Program-made: the position numbers and the translations under genes
Source of the DNA: Gracilariopsis chorda
Lineage: Eukaryota; Rhodophyta; Florideophyceae; Gracilariales; Gracilariaceae
Direction: 5' to 3'
Length of the DNA stretch: 64,000 nucleotides
Assembly (NCBI GenBank): GCA_003194525.1
Contig: NBIV01000038.1
Span: 62,001-126,000, forward strand
Shown: one piece after another, positions 11,190-20,612 of the stretch
Position numbering within the stretch: position 1 is the first letter of the stretch
How the letters are laid out: each line of letters starts with the position of its first letter
The notes under the pieces: generated by a model
The model's input: only the letters and a program-made list of their open reading frames with translations
Database searches by the model: none
What the model was told of the DNA's origin: nothing

Positions 11190-12792
11190 ATCTGTCCAAC
11201 GCTGTAACGAGATGTGGTCTTTATTCAGTGGTACACGTCTAAAACGGCATAGAACGGAAGAATATGGCATAGGATGGTCCAACACACCTGTACTAGAAAA
11301 CCAACTCATTTCAGGACTTGAAGTCGAGGTCGCTGAAATGAATCGAAATCTGGTGTACATTTCTGGCGTCACCATGTTCAGTCTGAATGACAATGAACAG
11401 CGGCTGCGTTCTCGTGCAGTGTCACATCTTACTAGTCTCTCACAAGTTAACTACCCCAAAAAGGCTCATGTTCCAGTGAACAATGCGATGTGCTCCCCAT
11501 TCAAGTTATTATATTTAGCCAGCGAGTACATCAGCTTTGAAGAAAGATTGATTCACATATGGCAGATACTGGTGCAGATGCTGCAGGGTGCACTAACTAT
11601 CAGAGCACGTAATCCTATTACTGACGTTTTATTCCTTGCAGATCGAGGTTACATGGGAAAAGAACCTACGGAGTTCATACAAAGTTTGGGAGCAGTCAGA
11701 TTAGGTACGCACAAAAGATGCCTAGACTTTCCATTTGGTTTTGGAGATGGTCCAATTACTAGGAAGCATAAGGGAATGGTTGTAGCGGAAAAGGATGCCG
11801 TGCCGTGTACAGTGCAGTGAATAAATCCACCAAGCGAAGCGAAAAGCCAGTTGAAGCTGTCTTGTACGGCAAAAGCTTCTCAGGACGTATTGCTGCTATC
11901 TATCATAACGATACTGAGCGATATGGCTCTATTCTTTTTACATTAATTCTAAAACAAAGTTTCGGACGTCTAACGAGAGAGGCAGATGTCAGAGTGCTCC
12001 ATGAGGTATACCGTTCAGATGAAACCATGGCAAAGGGCATGAACAAGATTTGTCACTCTCAGAGAAAAGAAGTGTTCCTTCTGCCACTGCTCAAGGTAAA
12101 TCTTGCCCTAGGCGGTTCGTGGCAGTGGACCTTTCTGCAATCGGAGGACCCAGGGTGGTTTTTGGACGTGCGTTTCAATTACATCGCGCACAACTCATTG
12201 CTTTTTCACAACATTCTGCTCAGATTTTGAAAAGTTTCTGATCACATCATCCTATCTACTCAAGGATAAGCAAGTGGGACCACTATCAGAACATCCCTCA
12301 GCAGATATAGAAGAGAAAAAACGAATTCTGCAGGACAAATGGGAAGAAGTGATCCAGATTCTTGGTATGGAGAAGCGTTTTGTAACTGCCAAGCATATCT
12401 CAAACGAATCAATCGCGGACTTTATGGGCGTGACACTGGCCTCCGTTCCCACGTTAAGAAAGAAATATCTACTCTCATTGTTGGCTAATTTAGGGCACCG
12501 GAAGTCTGCTGCATGGTCAAAACAGCAACTCACTGACAAGAGTTTAGACATACAGAAGAGAGTGCAAGATGGTGACATCGAACTGCAAGCACAGATAGCG
12601 AACGAGGACTCAGAAATTGCGAAAGCCCAGAAAGCGGGTAAGAAGCTTTTTCACTGCCTTCTTGAGGCTCCATTATGCTCATGGTTTATGACACCACTCA
12701 CAGCCACTGCAGGCCTGAAGGAAGGGTGGTTCAATGAGAAAAACATCTTTCGCTCTTTGCCGGAGTTTTTTGACTCACATTATGCCAAGTAG
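11190..12792 (+). pseudogene. DDE-type transposase-like region (IS4/piggyBac-like?)
   Basis: Plus-strand coding in at least three overlapping frames. At about 11630-11740 the translation contains LADRGYMGKE, then SLGA-RLGTHKR and FPFGFGD, a pattern seen around the second catalytic Asp of IS4/piggyBac-type transposases (D-R-G-Y, then G-x-x-GT-x-KR). The first frame stops at 11818-11820 while the next frame, open from 11805, continues with AVLYGKSFSGRIAAIYHN; a further frame covers 12274-12792 with charged, helix-rich sequence ending at a TAG. The frame breaks mark a dead copy. The apparent start of the first frame lies inside the copia LTR and is an artefact; the true coding came from 3300-3783. 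The family call is tentative. Confidence 0.45.
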
Positions 12793-12861
12793 AAGGGCAT
12801 AAAACAAACAGAGAGCTTTGGAAATGAGGAAATGTACAGAGTTGGGTAAATTAGAACTGTT

Positions 12862-12990
12862 GGTTTAATTGGTTGTAAGACCGAATTTCGCTTGGCCGGT
12901 AGCCCTGATGGATTATTGGCATTTTCAGGCTCAAGTGGGAACGTGCAAATTGTGGCAATAAATATCAAGACAATTTCGGCGTCGGCTACT
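12862..12990 (+). pseudogene. YqaJ-like nuclease fragment, part before the Harbinger insertion
   Basis: The translation includes EFRLAGSPDGLLAF and, about 20 residues later, INIKT. Asp in SPDG followed by a (D/E/N)xK motif is the pattern of PD-(D/E)XK nucleases of the lambda-exonuclease/YqaJ type; here the expected Glu is Asn. The frame runs straight into the ACT target site of the Harbinger element and continues at 16008. Confidence 0.4.
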
Positions 12991-13005
12991 GGGTCGAACC
13001 TGAAA
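12991..13005 (+). repeat. Left terminal inverted repeat of Harbinger
   Basis: GGGTCGAACCTGAAA, a perfect 15 bp match to the reverse complement of 15993-16007, preceded by ACT. Confidence 0.88.
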
Positions 13006-13021
13006 CCCCTTTTACCATTTT

Positions 13022-13065
13022 GGGTGTAGCCAAAAACAGGTTATCATACCCTTTTGGGTACACCC
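13022..13065. repeat. Subterminal imperfect hairpin in Harbinger
   Basis: GGGTGTAGCCAAAA (13022-13035) and TTTTGGGTACACCC (13052-13065) are inverted copies with one mismatch, 16 bp apart. Subterminal repeats are common transposase or Myb-protein binding sites, but that role is inferred here. Confidence 0.55.
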
Positions 13066-13340
13066 AAACACCCGAAACCCTCTGACGTCCTCACCCCGTC
13101 GCAGAGGGAAAAAGGGGCCTCCCAAAAACAAAATTGCGAGCCAAATTCGAGAGGATGGGGCCTTTTTCTGCCGCCAAACGCGCGCAACGGATACAGGCAC
13201 AACTTGAGCGCGCGGCGGCCTCAACTGCAATGGCGGGACGCTCTTCGGCCACAGCGTCATCACCGACCGCTCTCATCCTGCCACAAACTCGTTAGCAGTC
13301 GGACGTTCCCAGTTCCCACACACAATGCCCAAAGTATTAG

Positions 13341-14621
13341 ATGGAACGAACTCCATCTGCAACGCGACCGAAGACACAGAGCACCCGATGCTCAATCGCC
13401 AACGAGGCACGCACCGATGTTCAGATACACCCAGCAAAAAGGCAGGAACCGACATCACCTTGTCAAGCGCGCTCAGATTTTGCCTTTCTTGACAGCTCCG
13501 CTTCTGTTTCCCCGGAGACCCCGCCTATCTTCTGTAGGGAAAGCTTCAGCCTTCCCGTGGATGGTCCCTCAGCTCCGACAGCCCCGACTGCGATTAGATC
13601 AGGGTATCGGCTGCCAGCACCCGCTCATCCGCGCCACCACATTACTCCTCCCATGCCTTCTGCTACTCCACCCGACCGAATGACGAACGCCGCCGCATGC
13701 AACAGCGCAAGAGACGATGTGGCCTGGCCTCCGGCCTCTGCATTGAACATGGAAAAGCCAGCCATCCATCTCCCTGCCGCTGGTACGCGTGGCAGCCCCG
13801 GATATGGGGGTTCATATGTCAGTGGACACTCGTCGTTGCGACTGACTCGCCCTCCAGACCCTGCTTGTGGTCGAATCGCAAAGAAAAAGAACAGCGAAAG
13901 CGGAAAAGCGCCAACGCGCGGCAGTGGCTTTTCGTCTGTCGAGACGGACACGATGCTTGACCTTATCGAAAAAATGCAGCCGCTGTGCAGGGATGAGCGG
14001 GACTTGCTTGCGCAGGAATATGGAAAGCATCACCCGGAAAAGCAACGAACGTCAGACAGTCTCAAGAAAAAATTCGCCACCTTGTATCGCAAGAAGATAC
14101 CGACTGGGGATCCCCGCATACCCGAAGACGTCAGAAGAGCCAAACATTTGAGGTATCGGCTCACGGAGCTGGCGGAAATTGGTGACAGTGAGCAGCCACG
14201 TGAGGTTGTTGATCAATTCCTGCCAGGTGTTGAAGAGAATTCTGCGTCGCTCGCATCTGACGACGAGCAGGATGCTCAATCTACCGGAAGGGACAGTTTG
14301 TCCGCTGCTCCGTCACGCGGCACTCCCCCAACGCTGCGGCCAATTGTAAACAGACGACCCCCCCGAATGGTCAGGGATGATGAATACTTGACGTCCGTCG
14401 TCAAAATGATGATGATGCAGGACCAGCATCGTCGCGAAGAAGAAGCACGCCTGAGAGAGGAGGAGAGGAAGGAGGATCGCTTAATACGGGAGGAGGAGAG
14501 GCGGAAAGAGGAAAACCGGAGACGCGAAGACTCTGAAAGGCACAAAAAATTTATGGAGATGATGCTAGTCATGATGACGAAATGTGTGAAGTATAATAGT
14601 AATCCTGCGTCGTCAAGATAA
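13341..14621 (+). CDS. Myb/SANT-like partner protein of the Harbinger transposase (426 aa)
   Basis: The N-terminal 190 residues are rich in Pro, Ser, Thr and Ala. A trihelix/Myb-like segment follows at about 195-285, beginning FSSVETDTMLDLIEKM, with SLKKKFATLYRKK and TGDPRIPEDVRRAK towards its end. The C-terminus (about 350-415) is a highly charged Glu/Arg coiled coil. In PIF/Harbinger elements such a protein binds the element ends and helps bring the transposase into the nucleus. It starts at the ATG at 13341, the first in this frame; later Met residues in the low-complexity part are possible. It ends 3 bp before the end of the opposing transposase gene. Its frame is intact, unlike the transposase. 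Confidence 0.72.
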   Translation: MERTPSATRPKTQSTRCSIANEARTDVQIHPAKRQEPTSPCQARSDFAFLDSSASVSPETPPIFCRESFSLPVDGPSAPTAPTAIRSGYRLPAPAHPRHHITPPMPSATPPDRMTNAAACNSARDDVAWPPASALNMEKPAIHLPAAGTRGSPGYGGSYVSGHSSLRLTRPPDPACGRIAKKKNSESGKAPTRGSGFSSVETDTMLDLIEKMQPLCRDERDLLAQEYGKHHPEKQRTSDSLKKKFATLYRKKIPTGDPRIPEDVRRAKHLRYRLTELAEIGDSEQPREVVDQFLPGVEENSASLASDDEQDAQSTGRDSLSAAPSRGTPPTLRPIVNRRPPRMVRDDEYLTSVVKMMMMQDQHRREEEARLREEERKEDRLIREEERRKEENRRREDSERHKKFMEMMLVMMTKCVKYNSNPASSR

Positions 14622-14624
14622 AAG

Positions 14625-15599
14625 TCAGAGCCTCATGTGGCTAATGAGATAGTTGGCTTCAACACTCATCTGCGGCATGTACGACGACAACAGTTGATTA
14701 ATGCCAACAAGTCTCGCTCTCACGTTGAACAAGTATACAGCACATAGTAAAACGAGTCTTCGCTCTCCGTTTTCTTCGTATAAAAACCGGTCCTTCATGC
14801 GTGGGAATGACCCTTGGAACGCTCTGATGCCCCATTCTGCCGCCTGCCGCGCAGAAGTTGCTTGGCGCAGCAATATGATTTCGGCCGACGAATTGGCCCT
14901 CGTTTCGTCCTGCGCCGATTTGATGAGGAACCGGTATTGCCCCCGTGCGAATGCAGAATCCACCACACAGCGGCCACCAAAAGCATCGAAGGCGGCCTCG
15001 AGTTTCTCATACACGCCTCCCCATTCAGATACGAGAGAATCGTGCATACTGCCGGGTGCATTCAAGGCGCATGCGATGATGACTCCACTGGGAGCAAACA
15101 CCAACACGTTTGTGACGTAATGATCGTGTTTCCAACCATTATGAAAACAGTTTTGAATAAATCAGTCTCCCGATTGTTCTAGGCAGAGTTTGAGTCCATC
15201 GGCAACTGCATAAACATCTTTTAGCGTAAAGTACTTTGCAGAAAACGCTAGCATGAACTGACGAGCTTCCTGTTCCGTTGGCATCCGAACTTGTGCTTGA
15301 CAGTCATAGGTGAAAACGCGAAGAATAATTCGCCTTGAGAAACGTAGAAACAACGAACACACAGAAGCCGTGATACCAAACAAAATGCACAAAGTCATAG
15401 TAGAACCATGCGTGCGATGCCAGGAGAGGATAAGTCCCAATGCGTTCCGTGCGGTAAGCAATCGCGGCCGACCCCGTCTGCGGTTCCTCACTCGTAGAAT
15501 GCGGATGCAGCCGTCCTTTGAGTAGGGTGTGTATCGTTCGTACAGTGGAGAAAATCGTTCAAGTAGATACGCAAAGGTGAGATGATCGAAACCGGTCAA
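14625..15599 (-). pseudogene. PIF/Harbinger transposase (DDE_Tnp_4 type), one in-frame stop
   Basis: The N-terminal part carries GRPRLLTARNALGLILSWHRT and FGIT, a helix-turn-helix-like region usual before the DDE domain. The C-terminal part carries NAPGSMHDS, VVDSAFARGQYRFL, SARQAAEWGIRAFQG and FPRMKDRF, the second catalytic Asp and the Glu region of DDE_Tnp_4. A TGA at 15162-15164 separates them; the frame is otherwise continuous, through a stretch including HNGWKHDHYVTN with the family's W-K-x-x-H motif. No ATG precedes the open part: a stop lies upstream and the frame begins with a TTG at 15599, so the 5' end or a first exon is missing. Neighbour: the Myb-like gene, tail to tail. Confidence 0.82.
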
Positions 15600-15992
15600 T
15601 GCTATCAGAGACTGGTCACATGTGGAGTTGAAAAATTGAACGAATGAAGAAGATCATGGATCGAGAAGGGAAACACGAGATATTCGTCGTGAGCGACGGT
15701 GGAGCCCACGAATTGAAAGTCGATCGCGAAACGTAATTGCAAGCCTTCGACGCCGACGGTCGAGGAGAAGAACCAGTAACATAGTAGACAAGGATTCCAT
15801 CACGCGGAAGTACTGCGAGCTGCTGAGAAGCAGAAGAGGAGGCAGAATTTTGCCTGATGTCGTACTGGCCTACACAAGGTTTGCTTGCCTCATACTCGTG
15901 TGGAAAAAGGTGCGGCTTTTCAGTGGCAGAAACACTGCTATCAAATTTGGGTTTTTACATTTTTGGCATTTATGCGTTGCACTCAAATTGAA

Positions 15993-16007
15993 TTTCAGGT
16001 TCGACCC
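15993..16007 (-). repeat. Right terminal inverted repeat of Harbinger
   Basis: TTTCAGGTTCGACCC, the reverse complement of the left end, followed by ACT. Confidence 0.88.
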
Positions 16008-16250
16008 ACTATTGACAAGGCGAGAAAAGATCGAAGAACACAAGGTGACATAATTACTGTTGTGGACATTGGTCTGGTGGGCTCATGAATGCCACTATTC
16101 CATCAAGTCGTTCCTAAGACTGCATATCCTGTACAGTTCCTACATCGCGCAGCAGTTTTTGGGGAGCGTAATGTGGTATTTTTGGTTGGGAAAGGCAGCA
16201 GATTGGGCGTAAGTGAAGTTATCTCTGCTGCCTGCTTGAATTTTTCCTGA
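16008..16250 (+). pseudogene. YqaJ-like nuclease fragment, part after the Harbinger insertion
   Basis: Continues the frame from 12990 with IDKARKDRR and DIITVVDIGLVG to a TGA at about 16086, then coding-like sequence with YPVQFLHRAAVFG and VVFLVG. The pattern Y-x-x-Q-x-x-H-x-A, then a hydrophobic strand, is that of the C-terminal half of YqaJ-type nucleases. The in-frame TGA marks decay. Confidence 0.4.
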
Positions 16251-16440
16251 AGTCCTTGCACAAAATATAAGTACTGTCTTGCGAAAACCCGTTACTGTGC
16301 GCTTGCGTGGCTCAAAAAGAGCGCTACTAACATACCAACACAAAGGCATACGACAAAACGTTGGGTCACACACATACCATTGACCTTTACTCTTATGCTT
16401 CACTTTATAATCCAATTGAAGCATACAAGAACGAGTCACT

Positions 16441-17950
16441 TAACACTGCAGCGACGAAGTTCAAACAAGAAGCATACAAATGCCTGTGGCTGAGTAACCA
16501 AGAGGCACATTCTCGTCTGAAAGCAAACCATTCCTATTGCTGTCTTTGCTCATATAATTATAGACTTCGGTATGGAGGAAAGCTCTTCACAAAAAAATGG
16601 GGTAAGAGAACTTCAGATTGGTGCTAAGTACGTCTTCAACCCATATTTTATCTCTTCTGGAGCATTTTGCACGAGGCAGAAGTTTTCCAGCGAACAGAGA
16701 TATCACAGCGAAAGATGGCAGTCTTGAAAGAAAAAGCACGCTGTGGGGATGACACATAAAGTCATTTGTTAGTTCGTTGCATTTGAAAGTTCAAAACCAG
16801 TCGCTGTTATAATTAAGTAAAAACAAATACGGACTGATGGTTGCTGTCACACTGAAAGCTATTCGAGATCGTAGACCCCCCCTCCCCCCTCACCTACCTT
16901 TTTCTTTCACGGAATTCAGCTATGACGCCCTTTAATTGTTCGGCGTTTGTTTGCCATATGCTTGTAAGGTTTGGTTTGGATCCATGTTAATCATTTCTTA
17001 CTTGAAGACCTTCGCCAGCTCACTACGTTCGTTCAGAATTAGGCTGCACGCTGTTTTCTAAGGCAACTAAAGGCACAGTTTGAACATAATGATTTTTGAA
17101 AACACCATTTGAATTTAGTACGAAGGTAAGATATTTAGAAAACCGCGCGAAGCATCAGCAAGCACCTCCATCCATCAATGAACTTGAAACATTTTCCCTG
17201 CCCCTCTCCGAACCCATGCATTTCCTTCACACATCCATACTCCCGGCCCTATCCATGGCAAAACTTCTACACACGGACGGGCCTCAACCGTTGATCTACT
17301 ACTACTACTACTTCCAGATTCCCCTAAGCATGACTTATTCCAAATTCCAGTTCCACGGTGGACTCATGACGAGACTGGACAATCACCCAAACCCCCAGCC
17401 CAATTTGGCAACGGAAAGTTGCAAAGCGATAGTTTATTGGTAGATACCGCCTCAAATCGATTGCTTTGTTGTAGGGGAAGGGCATTAAGGTTCATGTAAA
17501 GCTTTTGAGTAGCTACTCGCTCCGGGTCCAACCAAACTTACTCATATATGGGGTCATATCCAGAATTAACGTCCTCTTCCTCTACAGAACCCCCCGCATC
17601 GAAATAGCTGCGGCGGAAGGATTCCGCTCCGACCTCTTGCAAAAAATTGATAGCCAGCCATTGAACAGCGTTTCTCTCTCCTGACGTCGGATGATATGAG
17701 AAGACATTCCTGGCACTCAGGCAATCCAGCCCACCTACAAGCTTTTGCACAATATCCTCAAGCAGTCTCTGTTTTTAAGAGGCTGATTTCGTCGCTTACT
17801 TGCACACTCTGGGTACCTCATTGCATCACCAACTACCTACTGTAGTGGAAGCATATCCTGCTCGTCCGTCGTACCTCAGTGCACTATAAGTTGTTGCCTT
17901 TTCTAAAGTCACCTCAAGCCGTCTCCCTGTCTTCCGACAGGGCAGACCCG
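16441..17950. other. No supported gene
   Basis: Contains a C-rich pyrimidine run near 16877-16890 and a short (CTA)n repeat near 17299-17312. Reading frames are short and without family features. Possibly the decayed end of the old DNA transposon plus unassigned sequence. Confidence 0.5.
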
Positions 17951-18363
17951 TCCTATTTTGTCGAATCCGAGAGTTCTTTTCTCAATTTAGCCGACTTAAG
18001 CAATCGTCGTCGGTGAGTTTCGCTCACCAATTCATCCTGCTCTTCCTCCAATTCACGCGCCGCAGACCAGGTCCCGGTTCTTTCCGCCATAACTACAGCT
18101 CCCAGACGCCGGATTGCAAGCGCACCCGCAGGTTCGTCCTTCGCGCGCACAAAACCCAGAGAACTAATGATTCAGGTGATGATTTTCGCCAGTGTGGCCA
18201 CTTCGCACTTATTTCGATTTCCACTCAAATTCCCAGCTTCAGTCCAAGCGGAGACTGTCAGGTAGTTGGTCAAAGCTTTCCTCAACATGTCCTCTCCTTC
18301 CAGAGAGTCCACAAGAACTGCCTGATTCTGAAAACGCCGGTGCGCCATCTTCTTAAAGAATCG

Positions 18364-18786
18364 TTAGTTAGACTTTTTGGAAGTCGACGCAGAAGGTTTC
18401 GCGTTCGAAAAGTCTTCGTCGGAGTCTGAAGTTACACTTACTTCAAGGTCGTCGTTCCGTTCAACCTCTCCGCGTCTGGCTCGATTCAGCACCTTCATCA
18501 AATCCTTCTCTTTGCTAGCCTTCTTGGAATTCAACCTTTGAATATCTTTTCGAAGAGAAGCATGCTCTTTGCGTAGTTCATCACGATACCTTTTAAGGTC
18601 GCGTTGCATCTTCGCTAGCGCCTGCTTTACCAACGCCAAGTCAGTGTCTTCACGATGGAATGGCGCAAGAAATGATTCCGCCTCGCTTCCGTCATCACTA
18701 CTGCTCTCCGAAGAGGATTCCTCTTCATTTTCTTCCGCATTCTTTCCTTTTTCAGGGGTTTTCTCCTTACCTACTAAAGGATAGGT
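18364..18786 (-). CDS. Acidic coiled-coil protein fragment, unknown function
   Basis: An open minus-strand frame of about 140 residues. It starts with Lys/Glu-rich sequence, has the acidic Ser tract ENEEESSSESSSDDGSEAES, then a coiled coil (DLALVKQALAKMQRDLKRYR onward, about 60 residues), then a Ser/Asp-rich tail (SVTSDSDEDF) ending at a TAG. The first Met in the coiled coil is not a convincing start and a stop lies just upstream of the open frame, so this may be an exon or a truncated gene. Directly 3' on the same strand is a 59-codon ORF (about 18163-18342, MAHRRFQNQAV...) and another short open stretch at 17953-18150, which could be further pieces of the same gene. Function unknown. Confidence 0.35.
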   Translation of the reverse strand, partial: TYPLVGKEKTPEKGKNAEENEEESSSESSSDDGSEAESFLAPFHREDTDLALVKQALAKMQRDLKRYRDELRKEHASLRKDIQRLNSKKASKEKDLMKVLNRARRGEVERNDDLEVSVTSDSDEDFSNAKPSASTSKKSN

Positions 18787-19030
18787 TCAGACCTGGCGCT
18801 CTCTTGGAGCATTTTCCAGCCCTCGTACCCGGCAGGTCCCTGAGAAGAGCGCCACCATGCCTCAGTTACTACTGCTCGGGCCTTGCACCACAATGCCATG
18901 CTACCAACACCAGCTCCCTTAGAGAAGCCGGCACAGACGTTACACCCACGCCTGCTGACCCTCTCTCTAACTCTCTCTTGTATTCTCACAGTTCGAGGGT
19001 CACCGAATTCACTGATTAAAGACACTTGTT

Positions 19031-19906
19031 AGGCCACGCCAGTACGGAGATTTGAAGGACCAGAGGCGCGCATCGCGCCAAAACTAGACAGCGGTGGCTC
19101 ACAAGGAGATCCGCTGACGACACAATTAAGGACCGCCATATGCTGCTTCCAAGTACACTGCCTAGCTCTATAGCGCGATCCTCCCCAATTAGTGAGGACC
19201 ACCACCCCCGGAGCTTATATCCTTAGACAATTCGTTGAACCTATGCCTTGAGGCTTCCCTGATTGCCGAGACTCCAATCGAAAGAAAGAGAGCCCATCCA
19301 ACATCCGTCTTACCCTAAGCTGGGTGCATCGCAGGTTCACCGTTGCCGGGATCCATACACGGAACGCACTCGCATCCTGGCCCTTCGACTAGAGGAGTCA
19401 GGCCTTCTCTACTTGCCCCTTTGTACAACTTTCACTGCCCCGCCGACACGAACATGAAGGTAGGGACTCAGATTTACGTCTGCAGTAGTCAAAGCGTCAC
19501 AAGATACTCCACTCAGAAATAGCATTACCTACGTTTTCACTCGGTAATACAAACATTGTATCGCTTTTCCAATTGAAATTGGTAGCTTGCCGAATTGTGG
19601 CGTGTCTTGACGCACAGAGCCCGCACCACCGCTTTGCCGTGTCGATTGGCACTGGTTTGAATAGCGGGCAGCACAATACGCACAGCCATTTTGTGGGCGG
19701 CGGCGCCCTTCAATGGGGTACTCCAATACCTTGCAAAACAGATTTCTGGGGAGGTTCTACAAAGCACGCCGAGATCTGTGCAGGTGACGGCCAACAGACC
19801 ACCGTGAGCGACAGACTGCACCGCGCTTTCCAGGAACGGGGCGGCGCTACTAGATGGACAGTTGTTTCGAGCGCGCCATAAATTATTAGAATTTGTGTAG
19901 GATGGG
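19031..19906. other. No supported gene
   Basis: Short ORFs on both strands without family features or low-complexity signals. Left flank of element B. Confidence 0.5.
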
Positions 19907-19911
19907 GTAAC

Positions 19912-20398
19912 TGTGATGCAAGGAGTAACTCGGTCATCCGAGGTGCGGAAATCACCAAGTCGATACGCGACGGTTCATACGTGGATTTCCACTTTATTTG
20001 GGATGTGCACAGTAGGTGCTGGCCACGGGCCATCTACTTAGAATTATCTAGATATTTCTAATATTATTTACTGTAGCTAGTGCGGCACTCCGCAGTACTT
20101 AGTGACGGGAAGGGTCGCACCTCAGTAAACTGGAGGATCATCGGGCACGGAACCCAAGTTCCTAGTTCCTGGAGCCTTAACCGGACCTCCGGACTAGTTA
20201 TAACTTGCGGTCTCCCGCTAAGCTTCCACCCCACACGGATTCCCGTGCTACACCCGTGCTCATGCGACCGAACCCCGGTTACCCGGACAGAAGCACCCCT
20301 AGGCCTTGCCGCCGCAAGCGGCACCCCTATTATCAGGGTAATTCGTGGACATCCACATCGCTACCGAGTGGCCTCGCGCCCCTAGTGGATGTACCACA
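19912..20398 (+). repeat. 5' LTR of element B (487 bp)
   Basis: Begins TGTGATGCAAGG and ends GATGTACCACA. AT-rich block at about 20041-20070 (TTCTAATATTATTTACTG) may hold promoter or poly(A) signals. Short ORFs in it recur in the 3' LTR simply because it is the same sequence. Confidence 0.96.
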
Positions 20399-20403
20399 CG
20401 AAT

Positions 20404-20418
20404 TGGTCTCCCGACCTA
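20404..20418 (+). promoter_or_regulatory. Candidate primer binding site of element B
   Basis: TGGTCTCCCGACCTA starts 5-6 bp after the LTR; its complement would be a tRNA 3' end ...GGTCGGGAGACCA. The tRNA was not identified. Confidence 0.35.
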
Positions 20419-20612
20419 GAAGTGTGCTTCATCATTGTCTCGTGGATTGCCACGTTTGGAATCCGGTTACGGAAATACCGAGTCATCTCGAGTCTGACGG
20501 CTGAAAAGAGCCATAGCTCGATTTTCATACTTGTTCTCCGCCTGCCGGACTCTACACGGGACGTCCAGAAGACTGGGACAATATCGCAACAGGTTGCACA
20601 GAGGTACTGGAG

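Larger units (their letters stand above)
12991..16007. mobile_element. PIF/Harbinger DNA transposon (3017 bp)
   Basis: Terminal inverted repeats GGGTCGAACCTGAAA at 12991-13005 and its reverse complement at 15993-16007, flanked by a 3 bp duplication ACT (12988-12990 and 16008-16010). It holds the two genes typical of the superfamily: a Myb/SANT-like protein on the plus strand and a DDE transposase on the minus strand, arranged tail to tail. A 3 bp target duplication fits PIF/Harbinger. One in-frame stop in the transposase and no visible ATG for it suggest this copy is dead, though recently so. Confidence 0.88.
2770..16440 (+). mobile_element. Old DNA transposon, split by two later insertions
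   Basis: Three segments (about 2770-3783, 11190-12987 and 16011-16440) read as one older plus-strand element. A copia element (3789-11184) and a Harbinger element (12991-16007) sit inside it, each with a target-site duplication, and the plus-strand coding reads through each duplication in the same frame. The segments encode a DDE-type transposase-like region and a YqaJ-like nuclease region. Outer terminal inverted repeats were not found; the left end is cut by the LTR of element A, so the true limits are uncertain. The coding region now lies in several frames, so it is a pseudogene. Confidence 0.45.

Noticed and set aside
17096-17443. Plus-strand ORF of 115 codons with a run of Tyr
   Set aside because: The Tyr run comes from a short CTA microsatellite and nothing else in the frame looks protein-like.
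20080-20385. An ORF of about 100 codons in the LTR of element B, seen again at 29854-30159
   Set aside because: It is present twice only because the two LTRs are nearly identical; no family features and another ORF lies opposite it.
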